A stretch of 64,000 nucleotides of DNA from Diacronema lutheri (lineage: Eukaryota; Haptophyta; Pavlovophyceae; Pavlovales; Pavlovaceae), in assembly GCA_019448385.1 (NCBI GenBank), contig JAGTXO010000010.1, positions 682,001 to 746,000 on the forward strand. Reading direction: 5' to 3'. Below the pieces are notes generated by a model that was given only the letters and a program-made list of their open reading frames with translations, was not told the DNA's origin and ran no database searches. A program made the position numbers and the translations under genes. Numbering within the stretch: position 1 is the stretch's first letter; each line of letters starts with the position of its first letter. This document shows positions 9,778 through 18,368 of this stretch, piece after piece.

Positions 9778-11850
9778 TCACTTGCGCGTAAGCCAAGGCT
9801 CGCTCCCGCCGGGCCACCCGCCGGCTGGCGGCGGCAAGTGCGGCGCGCAACCGGCGAGGCTGTTGGTCACGTCGCGCAGGCCGTGGACGTGCGAGCGCGC
9901 GACGGGCAAGCTGTGGCACCGCCGGTGACCGCACGTGCGCGGCTGGCCTGCCATCGCAACGCGCGACACGGCCGGTGTCACGTGGATGCGCAGCTCGCCA
10001 AGGCTGCGTAGCTCGGCCGCGGTGGCGCGAGCGACGGCAAGCCGCGCGGCCGGCGGAGCCTCGTTCGCGCGCGCAATTCCCACCGACTGCATGCACGGCG
10101 CTTGAGCGCTCAGCTGCCGCTCGGGCAGGCACGCGCAACCGGCGCGCCACGCGTTGGCGCCGCGCTCCATCATCGACACCCCAGCGCGCCAACTGTCCGA
10201 CGCGGTACGCGCGGGCTCGGGCGGCGACACGGTCCGCGCGTGCTCGCGCACGTGCCGCGTCCGCCGCGTCCACTTCCCGCCGGCGATCACCAGCTGCAAC
10301 GCCGCCCTCGTCGGCAGCGCCGTGAGCGACGTCGCGAGAAAGAAGCGGAGCCACGCGCGCGAGCTCGCGCCAGTGGCGAAGAGCATGGCGGTGGCGAGCG
10401 CGTACGCCATCGAGAGGAGCGACGAGACGCCCTCACCCGCGCCGAGCGATGCACCCGCGGCCGGCGGCGCGTGTGCGCGACCCGCTCCACATGAGCCGTG
10501 CTGCACGCCGAGCAGCGCGCGCAGCTGCGCGCGCGCAAAGCCGGCGCGCCGGCTGCGCGCTCGGACGTCGATCGGCGCGCCGTCGAGCCCCTCCTGGCTC
10601 GAGAGCGCCATTGCGAGCAGCGCGCTCGACGAGAGGTAGTGCCACGCGCCGTGCGCAAAGTCGCGTTGCGCGACAGCTTCGATTCGCGCGCGCACGGCCT
10701 CGGCCGAGGTCGCGAGGTGGCACGCGCGCTGCGCGGCGGCGACGGCGTCTCGGCGGCCCAAATTCACGTAGAGTGCGCAGCCAAGGACGACGAGGCGCGG
10801 CGTTGCTGCGCGCAGCGCGTGGAAGAGCGCCGCTCGACTCGCGCCTGCGAGCGAGCTGCCGCGCGCCGCCTCGGCGCGAAAGGCGAAGAGCGCCTTGGTC
10901 GCGCTGTTGCTCCCAATGATCACGCCGCCCGTGGCGAGCAGATAGAGCTGCTGGTCGATCTCGCGCCACAGCACGACGCACCACGCGAGCAGCGCCATCG
11001 TGGCCACGTTGACGACGACGGTCGCGACGGCCGCGCACGAGAGGCCGGGCGCGTGAGACCGGCCAAGCGCCGCGTGCATCAGTCCGAGCGCCGCGGTCGA
11101 CGCGAGGGCGATGAAGAGGGCGTAAATGCACAGGATGTCCATCTTCGCGCGGCAGCGCACGGGGTCCGGCACCGCGTCGGGCGCAGCGCGCGCGCGCGCG
11201 CGTCGCGCGTCGCGCCCCGGCCGCATACGAGCGGCGCGCGCGCGCACCGCGTGCGGCCACGAGTCGAGCTGCCCGCCGCTCGCGTGCATCATCGCGCTGC
11301 CCGCGCCAAGAAGGACGAAAAGCACGGCAAGCACGTACATCTGCGGGTGGAGGAACGCGCCGTTGGGCACCGAGTAGAGCAGCACGGCGACGCCCGACGT
11401 CCAGTATGACAGGTTCGTCGCTGTCGAGAATGGCTCGAGGATGGGCGTGCGACCGAGGTAGGCGTGCGTGACTGGGTTGAAGGCGGGCGGGTCAAAATCG
11501 GGAGAGCACGGCGTACACTCGAGCGCAGGATCGAGGTAGATCCACGCCGCGAAGAACACCGCGGGGATGAGCGAGAGCGTCGGCAGCACAAGCGCCAACG
11601 TTTCGGGCGCCTGGATGAAGTCGCCGACGTTGGAGGGGATGATCGAGAGGGGCGCAAAGGAAGGCGCGTGGGATGAAGGTACCGGCAGACCCGGCGTGGG
11701 CCCACGCTCATCCGCGCGCGTCGCCGACTCGTCGATGAGGCGCGTCGCCGACGTGAACCCCAATCGCGCATCCCGCTGCGGCATCGCCGCCGTCCACTCC
11801 AAAGTGAGTCGCCCGGTTCGGTCAAATTCACACCCATACTCATCAGTCAT
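9778..11850 (-). CDS. CREST-superfamily multi-pass membrane protein (ceramidase-like), 2 exons
   Basis: Polytopic membrane protein, 655 residues in two exons (11248-11850 and 9778-11142). The 105-bp intron (GTGCGCG...GAAG) is frame-neutral, so the frame also stays open unspliced. The sequence reads EPFSTATNLSYW, then LGAGSAMMHAS, then DSWPHAMDIL across the junction, and later DFAHGAWHYLSSSAL. A Ser and His at a helix end, an Asp shortly after, and a distant HxxxH are the metal-site pattern of the alkaline-ceramidase/PAQR/Per1 (CREST) group. At least seven hydrophobic segments are visible. The basic C-terminal 120 residues look unstructured. The substrate could be ceramide, but the spacing differs from bona fide alkaline ceramidases, so only the superfamily is claimed. 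It lies tandem to the ABC transporter (101 bp upstream of its ATG). Confidence 0.6.
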   Translation of the reverse strand: MTDEYGCEFDRTGRLTLEWTAAMPQRDARLGFTSATRLIDESATRADERGPTPGLPVPSSHAPSFAPLSIIPSNVGDFIQAPETLALVLPTLSLIPAVFFAAWIYLDPALECTPCSPDFDPPAFNPVTHAYLGRTPILEPFSTATNLSYWTSGVAVLLYSVPNGAFLHPQMYVLAVLFVLLGAGSAMMHASGGQLDSWPHAVRARAARMRPGRDARRARARAAPDAVPDPVRCRAKMDILCIYALFIALASTAALGLMHAALGRSHAPGLSCAAVATVVVNVATMALLAWCVVLWREIDQQLYLLATGGVIIGSNSATKALFAFRAEAARGSSLAGASRAALFHALRAATPRLVVLGCALYVNLGRRDAVAAAQRACHLATSAEAVRARIEAVAQRDFAHGAWHYLSSSALLAMALSSQEGLDGAPIDVRARSRRAGFARAQLRALLGVQHGSCGAGRAHAPPAAGASLGAGEGVSSLLSMAYALATAMLFATGASSRAWLRFFLATSLTALPTRAALQLVIAGGKWTRRTRHVREHARTVSPPEPARTASDSWRAGVSMMERGANAWRAGCACLPERQLSAQAPCMQSVGIARANEAPPAARLAVARATAAELRSLGELRIHVTPAVSRVAMAGQPRTCGHRRCHSLPVARSHVHGLRDVTNSLAGCAPHLPPPAGGWPGGSEPWLTRK

Positions 11851-11937
11851 CACTCATCGTCATCGGACTGTCCCGGAGGGGGAGCCAGCGGCCAGTTTCA
11901 CTGAAACTGAGGGCGAGGCCGGGCCGCGGGCCACGCG

Positions 11938-14438
11938 TCAGCGCGTCTTGTTGAACGCCGCTGTCGCTGCCGGCTTTGGCGGCGAGAGCGACGCGGGTTC
12001 GACTGAGCTCGTCGCGGCGCGGAGCGGGCTGGAGTGCCGCTCGAGCTCGCCGCGCAGCTCGGGGCGGAGGCGGACCGACGTGCGCTTGTGCGTGGCCTCG
12101 GCGTCGCGCACGCGCAGCGCGCCAATGCTCGTCAGCGGGCGTGCGCTGTGCAAATCGGGCGCCGCGCCGCGTCGCGCCGGCGCGCTGCTGGCGCAGCGGG
12201 CGCCGGGAGCGGCCGCCGCGCCTATCTCTTCCGCCGCACCGGCGGGCGACGGCGCGTGCGAATCGTCCGATGCGTCCGTCGAATGGTGCGACAATGGCAA
12301 GGGGAATATGCCAGTGAGTAACGTGCCGCTCGGTGATGCAGGTGCCGAGCTGAGCCGCTGGCGTGCGACCGCAAGCTGTGGCGAGTGCGTGGGCGACGCG
12401 GCGGCAGACGCGTGCGCGCTCCAGCAGCCTCCGACGCTGAGCGGCGAGCTGGCCGTGCATCGCCCGCCGGACGCACTCGTGCGCAGCACGCGGCGGAAAC
12501 CGGCGCTGCCGGGCGAGCGGACGGCGCCGCCGCTGCCGCCGTGCGAGAGTTGCAGCGGCGAGAAGCGGCCACTCGGGGTGCCCGAGGTGGGTGGTGACGA
12601 GCTCGACGAGCCGCCCGCCGCGTTGAGCGTAGGCAGCGACGTGCTCGAGAACAAACCGCACGCGCCCGCGCCGCCGGGTGTGCATGCGACCGCGGGCAGC
12701 GGCACGACGCTGGACGGCGGGTGGCACTTGCTGAGCGTGATAGGACCGCGCGGCGTGCCGCGCGGCGTCGCGCCCGCGCTCAGCGCATTCGCCGCGCCCG
12801 CCGCGTCCGCCAGCCCCACCGCGCCCGCCAACCCGCCCGCGGCCGACGAGGCGAGCGCGGCGTGCGGCGAAAACATCGGTGCGCGCGGACCGCGCACACA
12901 GTGCACGCGCAGGGCCGCCTGCTGCGCCGAGGTCGTCGGCGTGCCTAGCCGCTCGTCAGGGCCGGCAATTGATCGCAAAAAGCGCACGACCTGCCTGTCG
13001 CGCCAGCCGCGCACGCCCGCCTGCATCGCGCGCGCCGCGTGGACGCGATCCGAGCACGGCTCGCGCGCTGAGAGCGACGAGGACGGGCGTGACGGGCTGC
13101 TGCTGCCGCCGCCCAGCCGCGCGCCACCGCCGGCCGTAGCATTCGAGCTGATGTGCCGCAGGTAGAGCATGCCGAGCCGCTCGGAAAGGAACGGGTCGTC
13201 GTGCAGCTGTTGTACTGTTGGCCTCTGCGCCGGGTCCTTTGCGAGCATTTGCGCAACCATTGTGCGCAAGCGTCGGTCGACATCGGGCGCGCGCGTCTCG
13301 AGGATCGAGACGTCGAGCTCTTTGGACATGATTTGCATCGCGAGCTGCATGATGTTCGAGCCCGAAAATGGCCGCTGCAGCGTGAGCACCTCCCACAGGA
13401 TGCAGCCGAGCGACCACACGTCCGTCGCGGTCGAATACGGCTTGCCCGAGACCATCTCGGGCGAGAGGTAGTAGGGCGTGCCGCACACCGTCTCCGCCTT
13501 CTGCTCCGTGTTGCTCAGCTCAGCCGAGATGCCAAAGTCCGCCAGCTTGATCGTGCCTACCCACGCGGCAAAAGCGCGCGCACGCGCGCGCGCACGCGGC
13601 ATGAGCGGAGTGGCGCGCTGCGAGATGAGCGCGCACGCCCGCAACCGGTTGGCGTGCACGCACCGTCCTTGGTGACGAAGACGTTCGACGGTTTCAGGTC
13701 TCGGTGGATGATCTTTCGCTTGTGCACGCAGCGAAGGGCAGAGATCATCTGGCGCGTCCATCTCATGACCGTCTGCTCCTCGATCCCCTTCGCGTCGTGC
13801 CGGCACTGCCGCTCGAGTATCACGTCGGCGAGCGTGCCGCACTCCGCGTACTCCATGTAGATCTCAAGCACCTGCCTGCGCTTGTGAAAGACCGTGCCAT
13901 AGTAGGCGATGATGTTTGGGTGGGAGAGCTCGGAAAGCAAGCGCACCTCTTGCGCCGCCTGCTGCCGCTCCTTCGGGCTCATGCGCCCGACATCCAGCTC
14001 CTTGACGACGGCCTGCGAATTATGCGTGACGCGGGGCCGCGGAGCACGCGCGCCACGATACCGCCGCGCGGTCGGGCAAGCAAAAGATGGGCAGCAGAGC
14101 GAGGGTGAGTGCGTGCATGCGCTGCGCACGTCGCGCGTCGCGTGCGCGCGCCGCGCAGCCACGCGCCGGTCGAGGTGGCGCGCGGCGCCCTGCCGAGCAA
14201 CCGGGTGCACGAGCGCCGCGCGCCGCTCGCTCAGCGGCGCGCTCACCAACTCGTCGATGCTATTGCGAAGAAGGAACACTGCGCCCGTCGAGCCACGCCC
14301 AATCAGGTGGTCGCGGGTGAACCCCGTCAGCTTCTGCCCATCAAACCAGTCGACCTCGCTAAAGGCCGCTGCCCCAGGGTCCATTGCGTACGACCCGTTG
14401 GTGCGCTGCCCGAATGAAACGAGAACTTTTACCCCCAT
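11938..14438 (-). CDS. NEK-like Ser/Thr protein kinase (3 exons)
   Basis: Protein kinase with an N-terminal catalytic domain and a long Ser/Ala/Gly-rich tail, 719 residues. Exons (minus): 14247-14438, 13664-14012, 11938-13556, with introns of 234 bp (GTGAGCG...TTCGCAG) and 107 bp (GTGCGTG...GGGTAG); phases agree. Kinase motifs: glycine loop IGRGSTGAVFLL, VAIK-type lysine AVVKELD, HRDLKPSNVFV, DFGISAEL, activation-loop end CGTPYYLSPEM and DVWSLGCILWEVLTLQRPF. The HRDLKPSN plus GTPYYLSPE combination and the size of the domain point to the NEK group, which acts in cilia, centrosomes and mitosis; a flagellate would be expected to have many. The tail carries no recognisable domain. It starts beside the 1-kb gene-free stretch, which should include its promoter. 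Confidence 0.88.
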
Positions 14439-14720
14439 AAAATCCTGGAGACCCCTCAGCTTTTTAAAACAGAGCTAAGGTGGACACCGAGCCCTGGGAT
14501 GCTATAATCCAAACGATTTTCCTCAGACGGGTTCGTCATTTTGGTATATGACCAGCCAATCGAATTAGCCTGGCCAATCGGAGGTTTTGCCGACGGATTG
14601 GCATTGTTGAACCCGCCAATCGAATGGAATTGGCCACTCGAACGATTTGTGAACCGGCCAACGGGAAAACGGTCGAGATGGCGCACTTTTTGGTAGATGA
14701 CCAGCCTCAACCAAGCGAGA
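14439..14720. promoter_or_regulatory. Low-GC island with repeated CCAAT motifs
   Basis: This is the most AT-rich stretch of the window's left half, directly upstream of the NEK-like gene. It holds five (C)CCAATCG/ATTGG-type motifs in both orientations between about 14556 and 14635 (GCCAATCGAA, GGCCAATCGG, GGATTGGC, GCCAATCGAA, GAATTGGCC). It is bracketed by two near-identical 19-mers, TTTTGGTAxATGACCAGCC, at about 14539 and 14688. It could be an NF-Y-type promoter, or the remnant of a repeat of which these 19-mers are the ends. I cannot decide between them. Confidence 0.4.
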
Positions 14721-14965
14721 GCCTCTCCTCCTCAGCACGCTGGGCGGGAGCCTCTCTTCCTCAGGCCGCTAAGCGGCCGCGCTCTTCCGAGATGGCGCGC
14801 GAAGCATTTGCGGCGGCGCGATCGCCGTGCGCGCGCTCCCCCTCAGACCGCCACTGCCTCCACGCTACGCGTGCCCGCCCTCAAGCGCCTTCCCCTGCAC
14901 CCACCGCCCGCCCTCGCCGTACGACCGGTCCGCCACTTCAACGGTGTCCTGCACCGGCCGCCGGC

Positions 14966-15122
14966 GCTCGTTAATGCCGCACGCCGCGACGGCCAAACGT
15001 CTCGCAGCCTCAATCCTGGCCGGCAGGAGCTCGCCGTACGTCTCAGTCCTCACGCTCGTTAATGCCGCTCGCCGTACGTCTCAGTCCTCACGCTCGTTAA
15101 TGCCGCTCGCTCGTTAATGCCG
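14966..15122. repeat. 38-bp tandem repeat with GCTCGTTAATGCCG core
   Basis: Two perfect 38-bp units lie at 15030-15067 and 15068-15105, followed by a partial unit to 15122; a further imperfect copy of the core is at about 14966. Each contains GCTCGTTAATGCCG and TACGTCTCAGTCCTCACG. There is no coding frame of note. It is probably an intergenic minisatellite. Confidence 0.85.
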
Positions 15123-15172
15123 CACGCCGCAGCCTCAATCCTGCCGCGCCTATCCACCCCACGCCAGGAAAT

Positions 15173-15315
15173 ATACTAACGACGCTTACAGGCGGGTCAG
15201 CAGGAGGGGCGCGCACGGGGCCGAGGCTGGACAAACGGAGCGAGCGAAAGGGCGCACGCAACATCAGGCCGAAATCAGGGCGTCGACCCTGTGCACGCCG
15301 GCAGCGGGAACGGCC
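15173..15315 (-). mobile_element. 5'-truncated LINE fragment (3' end only, reverse orientation)
   Basis: About 143 bp that, read on the minus strand, match the last part of the LINE at 37376-40568 (from about 40425 to its end at 40568), with a single mismatch that I can see. It ends in the same GTCGTTAGTAT tail. The flanks share GGAAATAT at both ends (15168-15175 and about 15312-15319), consistent with a short target-site duplication. The near-identity says the insertion is recent. It contains no coding capacity. Confidence 0.85.
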
Positions 15316-15438
15316 GGGAAATATGGGGGTTAGCGCCGTTAGTATTAGAGCTTCATACTCTTTTTCAAAAGGCTTTCTAGCACGCGTGCACGTTCGGCTC
15401 GGTCCGGCGACCAGCGTGACTCGTGCAAAAGTCGTGCT

Positions 15439-16779
15439 TCATTTCGGCGCGCCAGCGCCGAGCCCGAGCGCAAGCCGGAGCGCGGTCGCGTCGGTTGCGT
15501 GGCGCGCGGCGACGGCGGCGGCAGCCGTCACGGTCGCCGCGCGCACCTCGCGGGCGGTTGTAGCCTCGGGGGCGCGCGCCGGACTCGGCGCGCGCGTCTG
15601 GTAGTGGAAGAGGCTGGGCGCGCCACCCGTGTGCAAGAACAACACGCGCTTGCCCGCGCCGAGCTCGCCCGAGCGGACGAGGTCGATGAGGCCGGCGGCC
15701 GCCTTCCCCGTGTACACCGGGTCGAGGAAGATGCTCTCCTCGCGCGCGAAGAGCTCGATCGCCTCGGCCATCTCGGCGGTGGGGAGCGAGTAGCCGGGCC
15801 CGACAAACTCGTCGAGCACAACCACGTCGCGCTCGCCCACAACGGCGCCCGCGCCGGCGCCGCCGAGCCCGAGCTTCGAGACGGTGTCGCGCGCGAGCGC
15901 CAGAATCTTCGCGGCCTGGGCGGGCGCGGCGGCGCGAGTCGAGATGCCGACGACGGGCGTGCGGTCACCCGCCGCGCGCAACCCGGCGAGCATCCCCGCG
16001 TGCGTGCCGCCCGAGCCCGAGCAAAGCACGATCGCGTCGAACGGGCCGTGCTCGCGCGCGTGCGCGACGACCTCGAGCGCCGCACGCGCGTAGCCGAGCG
16101 AGCCGAGCTCGGTTGAGCCACCGCCGGCAATCCAAAAGGGGCGCTTACCGGCCGCGCGCAGCGTCGCCATCGCGCGCGCCTCTTCCTCCGGCACGCCGCC
16201 CGCTGGGACGACGGCAGTCGTCGCGCCGAGCAGCCCGAACGTGTAGTTGTTGCCGCCGGCGGCCGGGTCGTACGAGCCGGCGACGCGCTCCTCCAGGATG
16301 AGGTGGCAGCCGAGGCGCTCGCGTGCGGCCGCTGACGCCGTCAGCCGGCAGTGGTTGCTCTGCACCGCGCCGCACGTGACGAGCGTGTCGGCGCCGGCGT
16401 CGATGGCCGCCTGCACGAGGTATTCGAGCTTGCGCGTCTTGGAGCCGCCGCCGGCGAGCGGGAGGAGGTCGTCGCGCTTGACGAACATCTCTGCGCCGCC
16501 GAGCAATGCGCTCAAGTTGTCCAGGCGCTCGATCGGCGTCGCCTGCTTCACGTAGCGCCGGCGCGGGATCGCGTCGAGTGCGCGCTGCACGCGCTCGCCG
16601 GCGTGCGACGCGATCGCGCGCGCGAGGTCATCGTCCGTGGTAGCGAAGGAGAGGCGGAGCGCGGCGTGCGACGTCTCGGCGTACAGGCCCACCTTGCTCG
16701 CCGGCGCGCGCACCGCGCCCGCGCCCGGCTGCTGCTGCGACGCGCTCATCGCCGTGTTTCGGTCGGGAACCGCCGGCAT
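15439..16779 (-). CDS. D-cysteine desulfhydrase / ACC deaminase-like PLP enzyme
   Basis: PLP-dependent fold-type II enzyme of the 1-aminocyclopropane-1-carboxylate deaminase/D-cysteine desulfhydrase family: it would release ammonia plus a keto acid, or H2S plus pyruvate. It has 446 residues from the ATG at 16779, about 100 more than bacterial ACC deaminases because of an extended N-terminus. The PLP lysine lies in GGGSKTRKLEYL. Other family motifs are TPIERLDNLS, VKRDDLLPLAGGG, TCGAVQSNHCR, the PLP-phosphate loop CSGSGGTHAGML, and DPVYTGKAAAGLIDLV near the C-terminus. I cannot tell ACC from D-cysteine by eye, but in eukaryotic algae D-cysteine desulfhydrase is the more usual identity. It is divergent from the isochorismatase-like gene, with 143 bp between ATGs. 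Confidence 0.88.
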   Translation of the reverse strand: MPAVPDRNTAMSASQQQPGAGAVRAPASKVGLYAETSHAALRLSFATTDDDLARAIASHAGERVQRALDAIPRRRYVKQATPIERLDNLSALLGGAEMFVKRDDLLPLAGGGSKTRKLEYLVQAAIDAGADTLVTCGAVQSNHCRLTASAAARERLGCHLILEERVAGSYDPAAGGNNYTFGLLGATTAVVPAGGVPEEEARAMATLRAAGKRPFWIAGGGSTELGSLGYARAALEVVAHAREHGPFDAIVLCSGSGGTHAGMLAGLRAAGDRTPVVGISTRAAAPAQAAKILALARDTVSKLGLGGAGAGAVVGERDVVVLDEFVGPGYSLPTAEMAEAIELFAREESIFLDPVYTGKAAAGLIDLVRSGELGAGKRVLFLHTGGAPSLFHYQTRAPSPARAPEATTAREVRAATVTAAAAVAARHATDATALRLALGLGAGAPK

Positions 16780-16922
16780 CTGCTGATCGAAGCGCGGGTC
16801 ACGGAACCCAGATCGCAGCGCGAAGAGGCTTTTTGACACTTTGTTTTCCGCCGCATTCAAGGAAGGCTTCGGACGTCTCGCTGGACGCGCTCAACGGCGC
16901 GTCGACTGGGGCGCACTTGAGC

Positions 16923-18044
16923 ATGGCCAGCCGCGCGCGCGCAGCGGCACCGCCGCCGGCCAAGCCGGCGCCGTCTATTTATGACTTGCGAGACGACGTG
17001 CGCTCGGCGCTGATCGTCGTCGATGTGCAGCGCGACTGGTTCTCCGCGTCCGCAGCGGTGCGCTCGGCGTTCCCCGAGCTGCCCGCAAACCTCGAGGAGC
17101 TCCTTGACATCTTTCGCTCGCGTGGCCTGCCGGTCGTGCACGTGCGCGCGCGGTATGACTGCCCCGTCCGCTCGGGCCACATGAGCTTCTTCACCAAGCT
17201 CAACCCGGAGAAGCCAGCCGTCGTCTCCGTCGAGCCCGAGCCGTTCGCCGCCGAGCGCCTTGGCGAGCTCGTCGTGTACAAGCCGACGTTTGACGGCTTC
17301 CACGACACCGAGCTGCACGCCGAGCTCCAGCGCATGCGCGTCGGCCGCGTGTACGTCTGTGGCCTTGTCACGGCCGCGTGCGTGCTCAACACGTGCTTTG
17401 GCGCTTTCCGGTTGGGATACGAGGTCGTGCTCGCCTCCGAGTGCACAGCCGACCGCAGCCGCGCGCAGCACGACGCCATCATCAACATCTACAATGGGTA
17501 TACCTTCATCGCCGCCGGTCTCGCCGAGCTCGCGTCATTTGTGCGCGCGCCGGCCGACGTCGTCGCCGGCGCGCCGACGCAACCCGAGCTGAGCGCGCCC
17601 GAGCTGCACTCGCCCAAGCTGCGCTCGCCCGAGCTGCGCTTGGCGCGCGAGCTGCCGCTGCAGCGTGGCCGCGGCCCGATTCCCGACTCGACCGACCCGC
17701 TGTCGTGCAGTTCGCTCTCCGTCGCCTCGTCGATCTCGTCGTCGACGACCTTGTCATCCTTCTCGTCCTCGTCGGCGGGCGCGTCGTCGGTCGCGTCCGA
17801 GGTGACGGCGCCGTCCTCCGCGCCGCTCATCTCTGCGCAGCCTCGCGCCTCGCGCCTCGCGACGAGCCTGGGCGGCCTCGCGCTGCTCGCGCGCTCATTA
17901 TCGGTCGGTGTGTACTGCATCGCCGCCGGGCATGGCCTCGACGAGCGTCTCATGTCGCCGATGCGCTCGCCGTTGCGCGCGCTCGGCGCGGCGGCCGGGA
18001 TCTCGCCGTCGCGCGCAGACCGGGCACGATGGTTCCCGCTCTGA
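16923..18044 (+). CDS. Isochorismatase-like (cysteine) hydrolase
   Basis: Cysteine hydrolase of the isochorismatase/nicotinamidase superfamily, 373 residues, no intron. The catalytic triad can be read directly: Asp in LIVVDVQRDWF, Lys in VVYKPTFDGF and Cys in VCGLVTAACVLNT, each with the family spacing. The substrate could be nicotinamide, isochorismate, a carbamoylated amine or similar; no specificity loop is diagnostic to me. The hydrolase domain ends near residue 210. The remaining 160 residues are Ser/Ala/Pro-rich, containing a short repeat (ELxSPxL) and a serine run, and have no recognisable domain. The start is the first ATG in frame (16923). Confidence 0.88.
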   Translation: MASRARAAAPPPAKPAPSIYDLRDDVRSALIVVDVQRDWFSASAAVRSAFPELPANLEELLDIFRSRGLPVVHVRARYDCPVRSGHMSFFTKLNPEKPAVVSVEPEPFAAERLGELVVYKPTFDGFHDTELHAELQRMRVGRVYVCGLVTAACVLNTCFGAFRLGYEVVLASECTADRSRAQHDAIINIYNGYTFIAAGLAELASFVRAPADVVAGAPTQPELSAPELHSPKLRSPELRLARELPLQRGRGPIPDSTDPLSCSSLSVASSISSSTTLSSFSSSSAGASSVASEVTAPSSAPLISAQPRASRLATSLGGLALLARSLSVGVYCIAAGHGLDERLMSPMRSPLRALGAAAGISPSRADRARWFPL

Positions 18045-18368
18045 CAGTGACAGGGGGGGGAGGGAGCCCTTGCACTTTTGTCGCCGAGTGTGCTCACTTG
18101 TGCAGCAGAAAGCAACAGTTGACTCCGTGACAGCCCCAAAAAGCGTGGCCATCAGTCCCGTGGATCCCTCGTCCGTGAGGACCGCGCACTGGCATCTTCG
18201 CGCGCGCCCATCCGCCCCGTGCGCGGGTGCGCCAACGAGGCCACACGCGCGGATTGTGCGCGCAGCCCGCAGGCAGTGGTCGGCGCGACGTGCTGTGACA
18301 CGCGGGCTCGGCGATCCTCCCCCCCCCCCCCCCCACCCCCCCCCCCCCCCCCCCCCCCATTTTGTCGC
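18045..18368. other. Convergent intergenic region with a poly-C tract
   Basis: This is 324 bp between two convergent stop codons. It contains two long C-runs separated by a single A at about 18319-18358, immediately before the end of the eIF4B-like gene. A shorter G-run (GGGGGGGAGGG) is at about 18053. There is no gene. The run lengths may be unreliable in an assembly. Confidence 0.7.

Noticed and set aside
13557-13663. Continuation of the NEK-like kinase frame through this stretch as coding
   Set aside because: It encodes an Arg/Ala run between KDG and TIKLADFG; removing it as a 107-bp intron restores the kinase motif exactly.
15030-15122. CRISPR-like array
   Set aside because: Units are directly adjacent without spacers and the DNA is eukaryotic; it is a plain tandem repeat.
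15316-15360. A second LINE tail in the opposite direction (GCGCCGTTAGTATTAG)
   Set aside because: It resembles GCGTCGTTAGTAT, but no further LINE sequence precedes it; one mismatch in a short motif is too weak.
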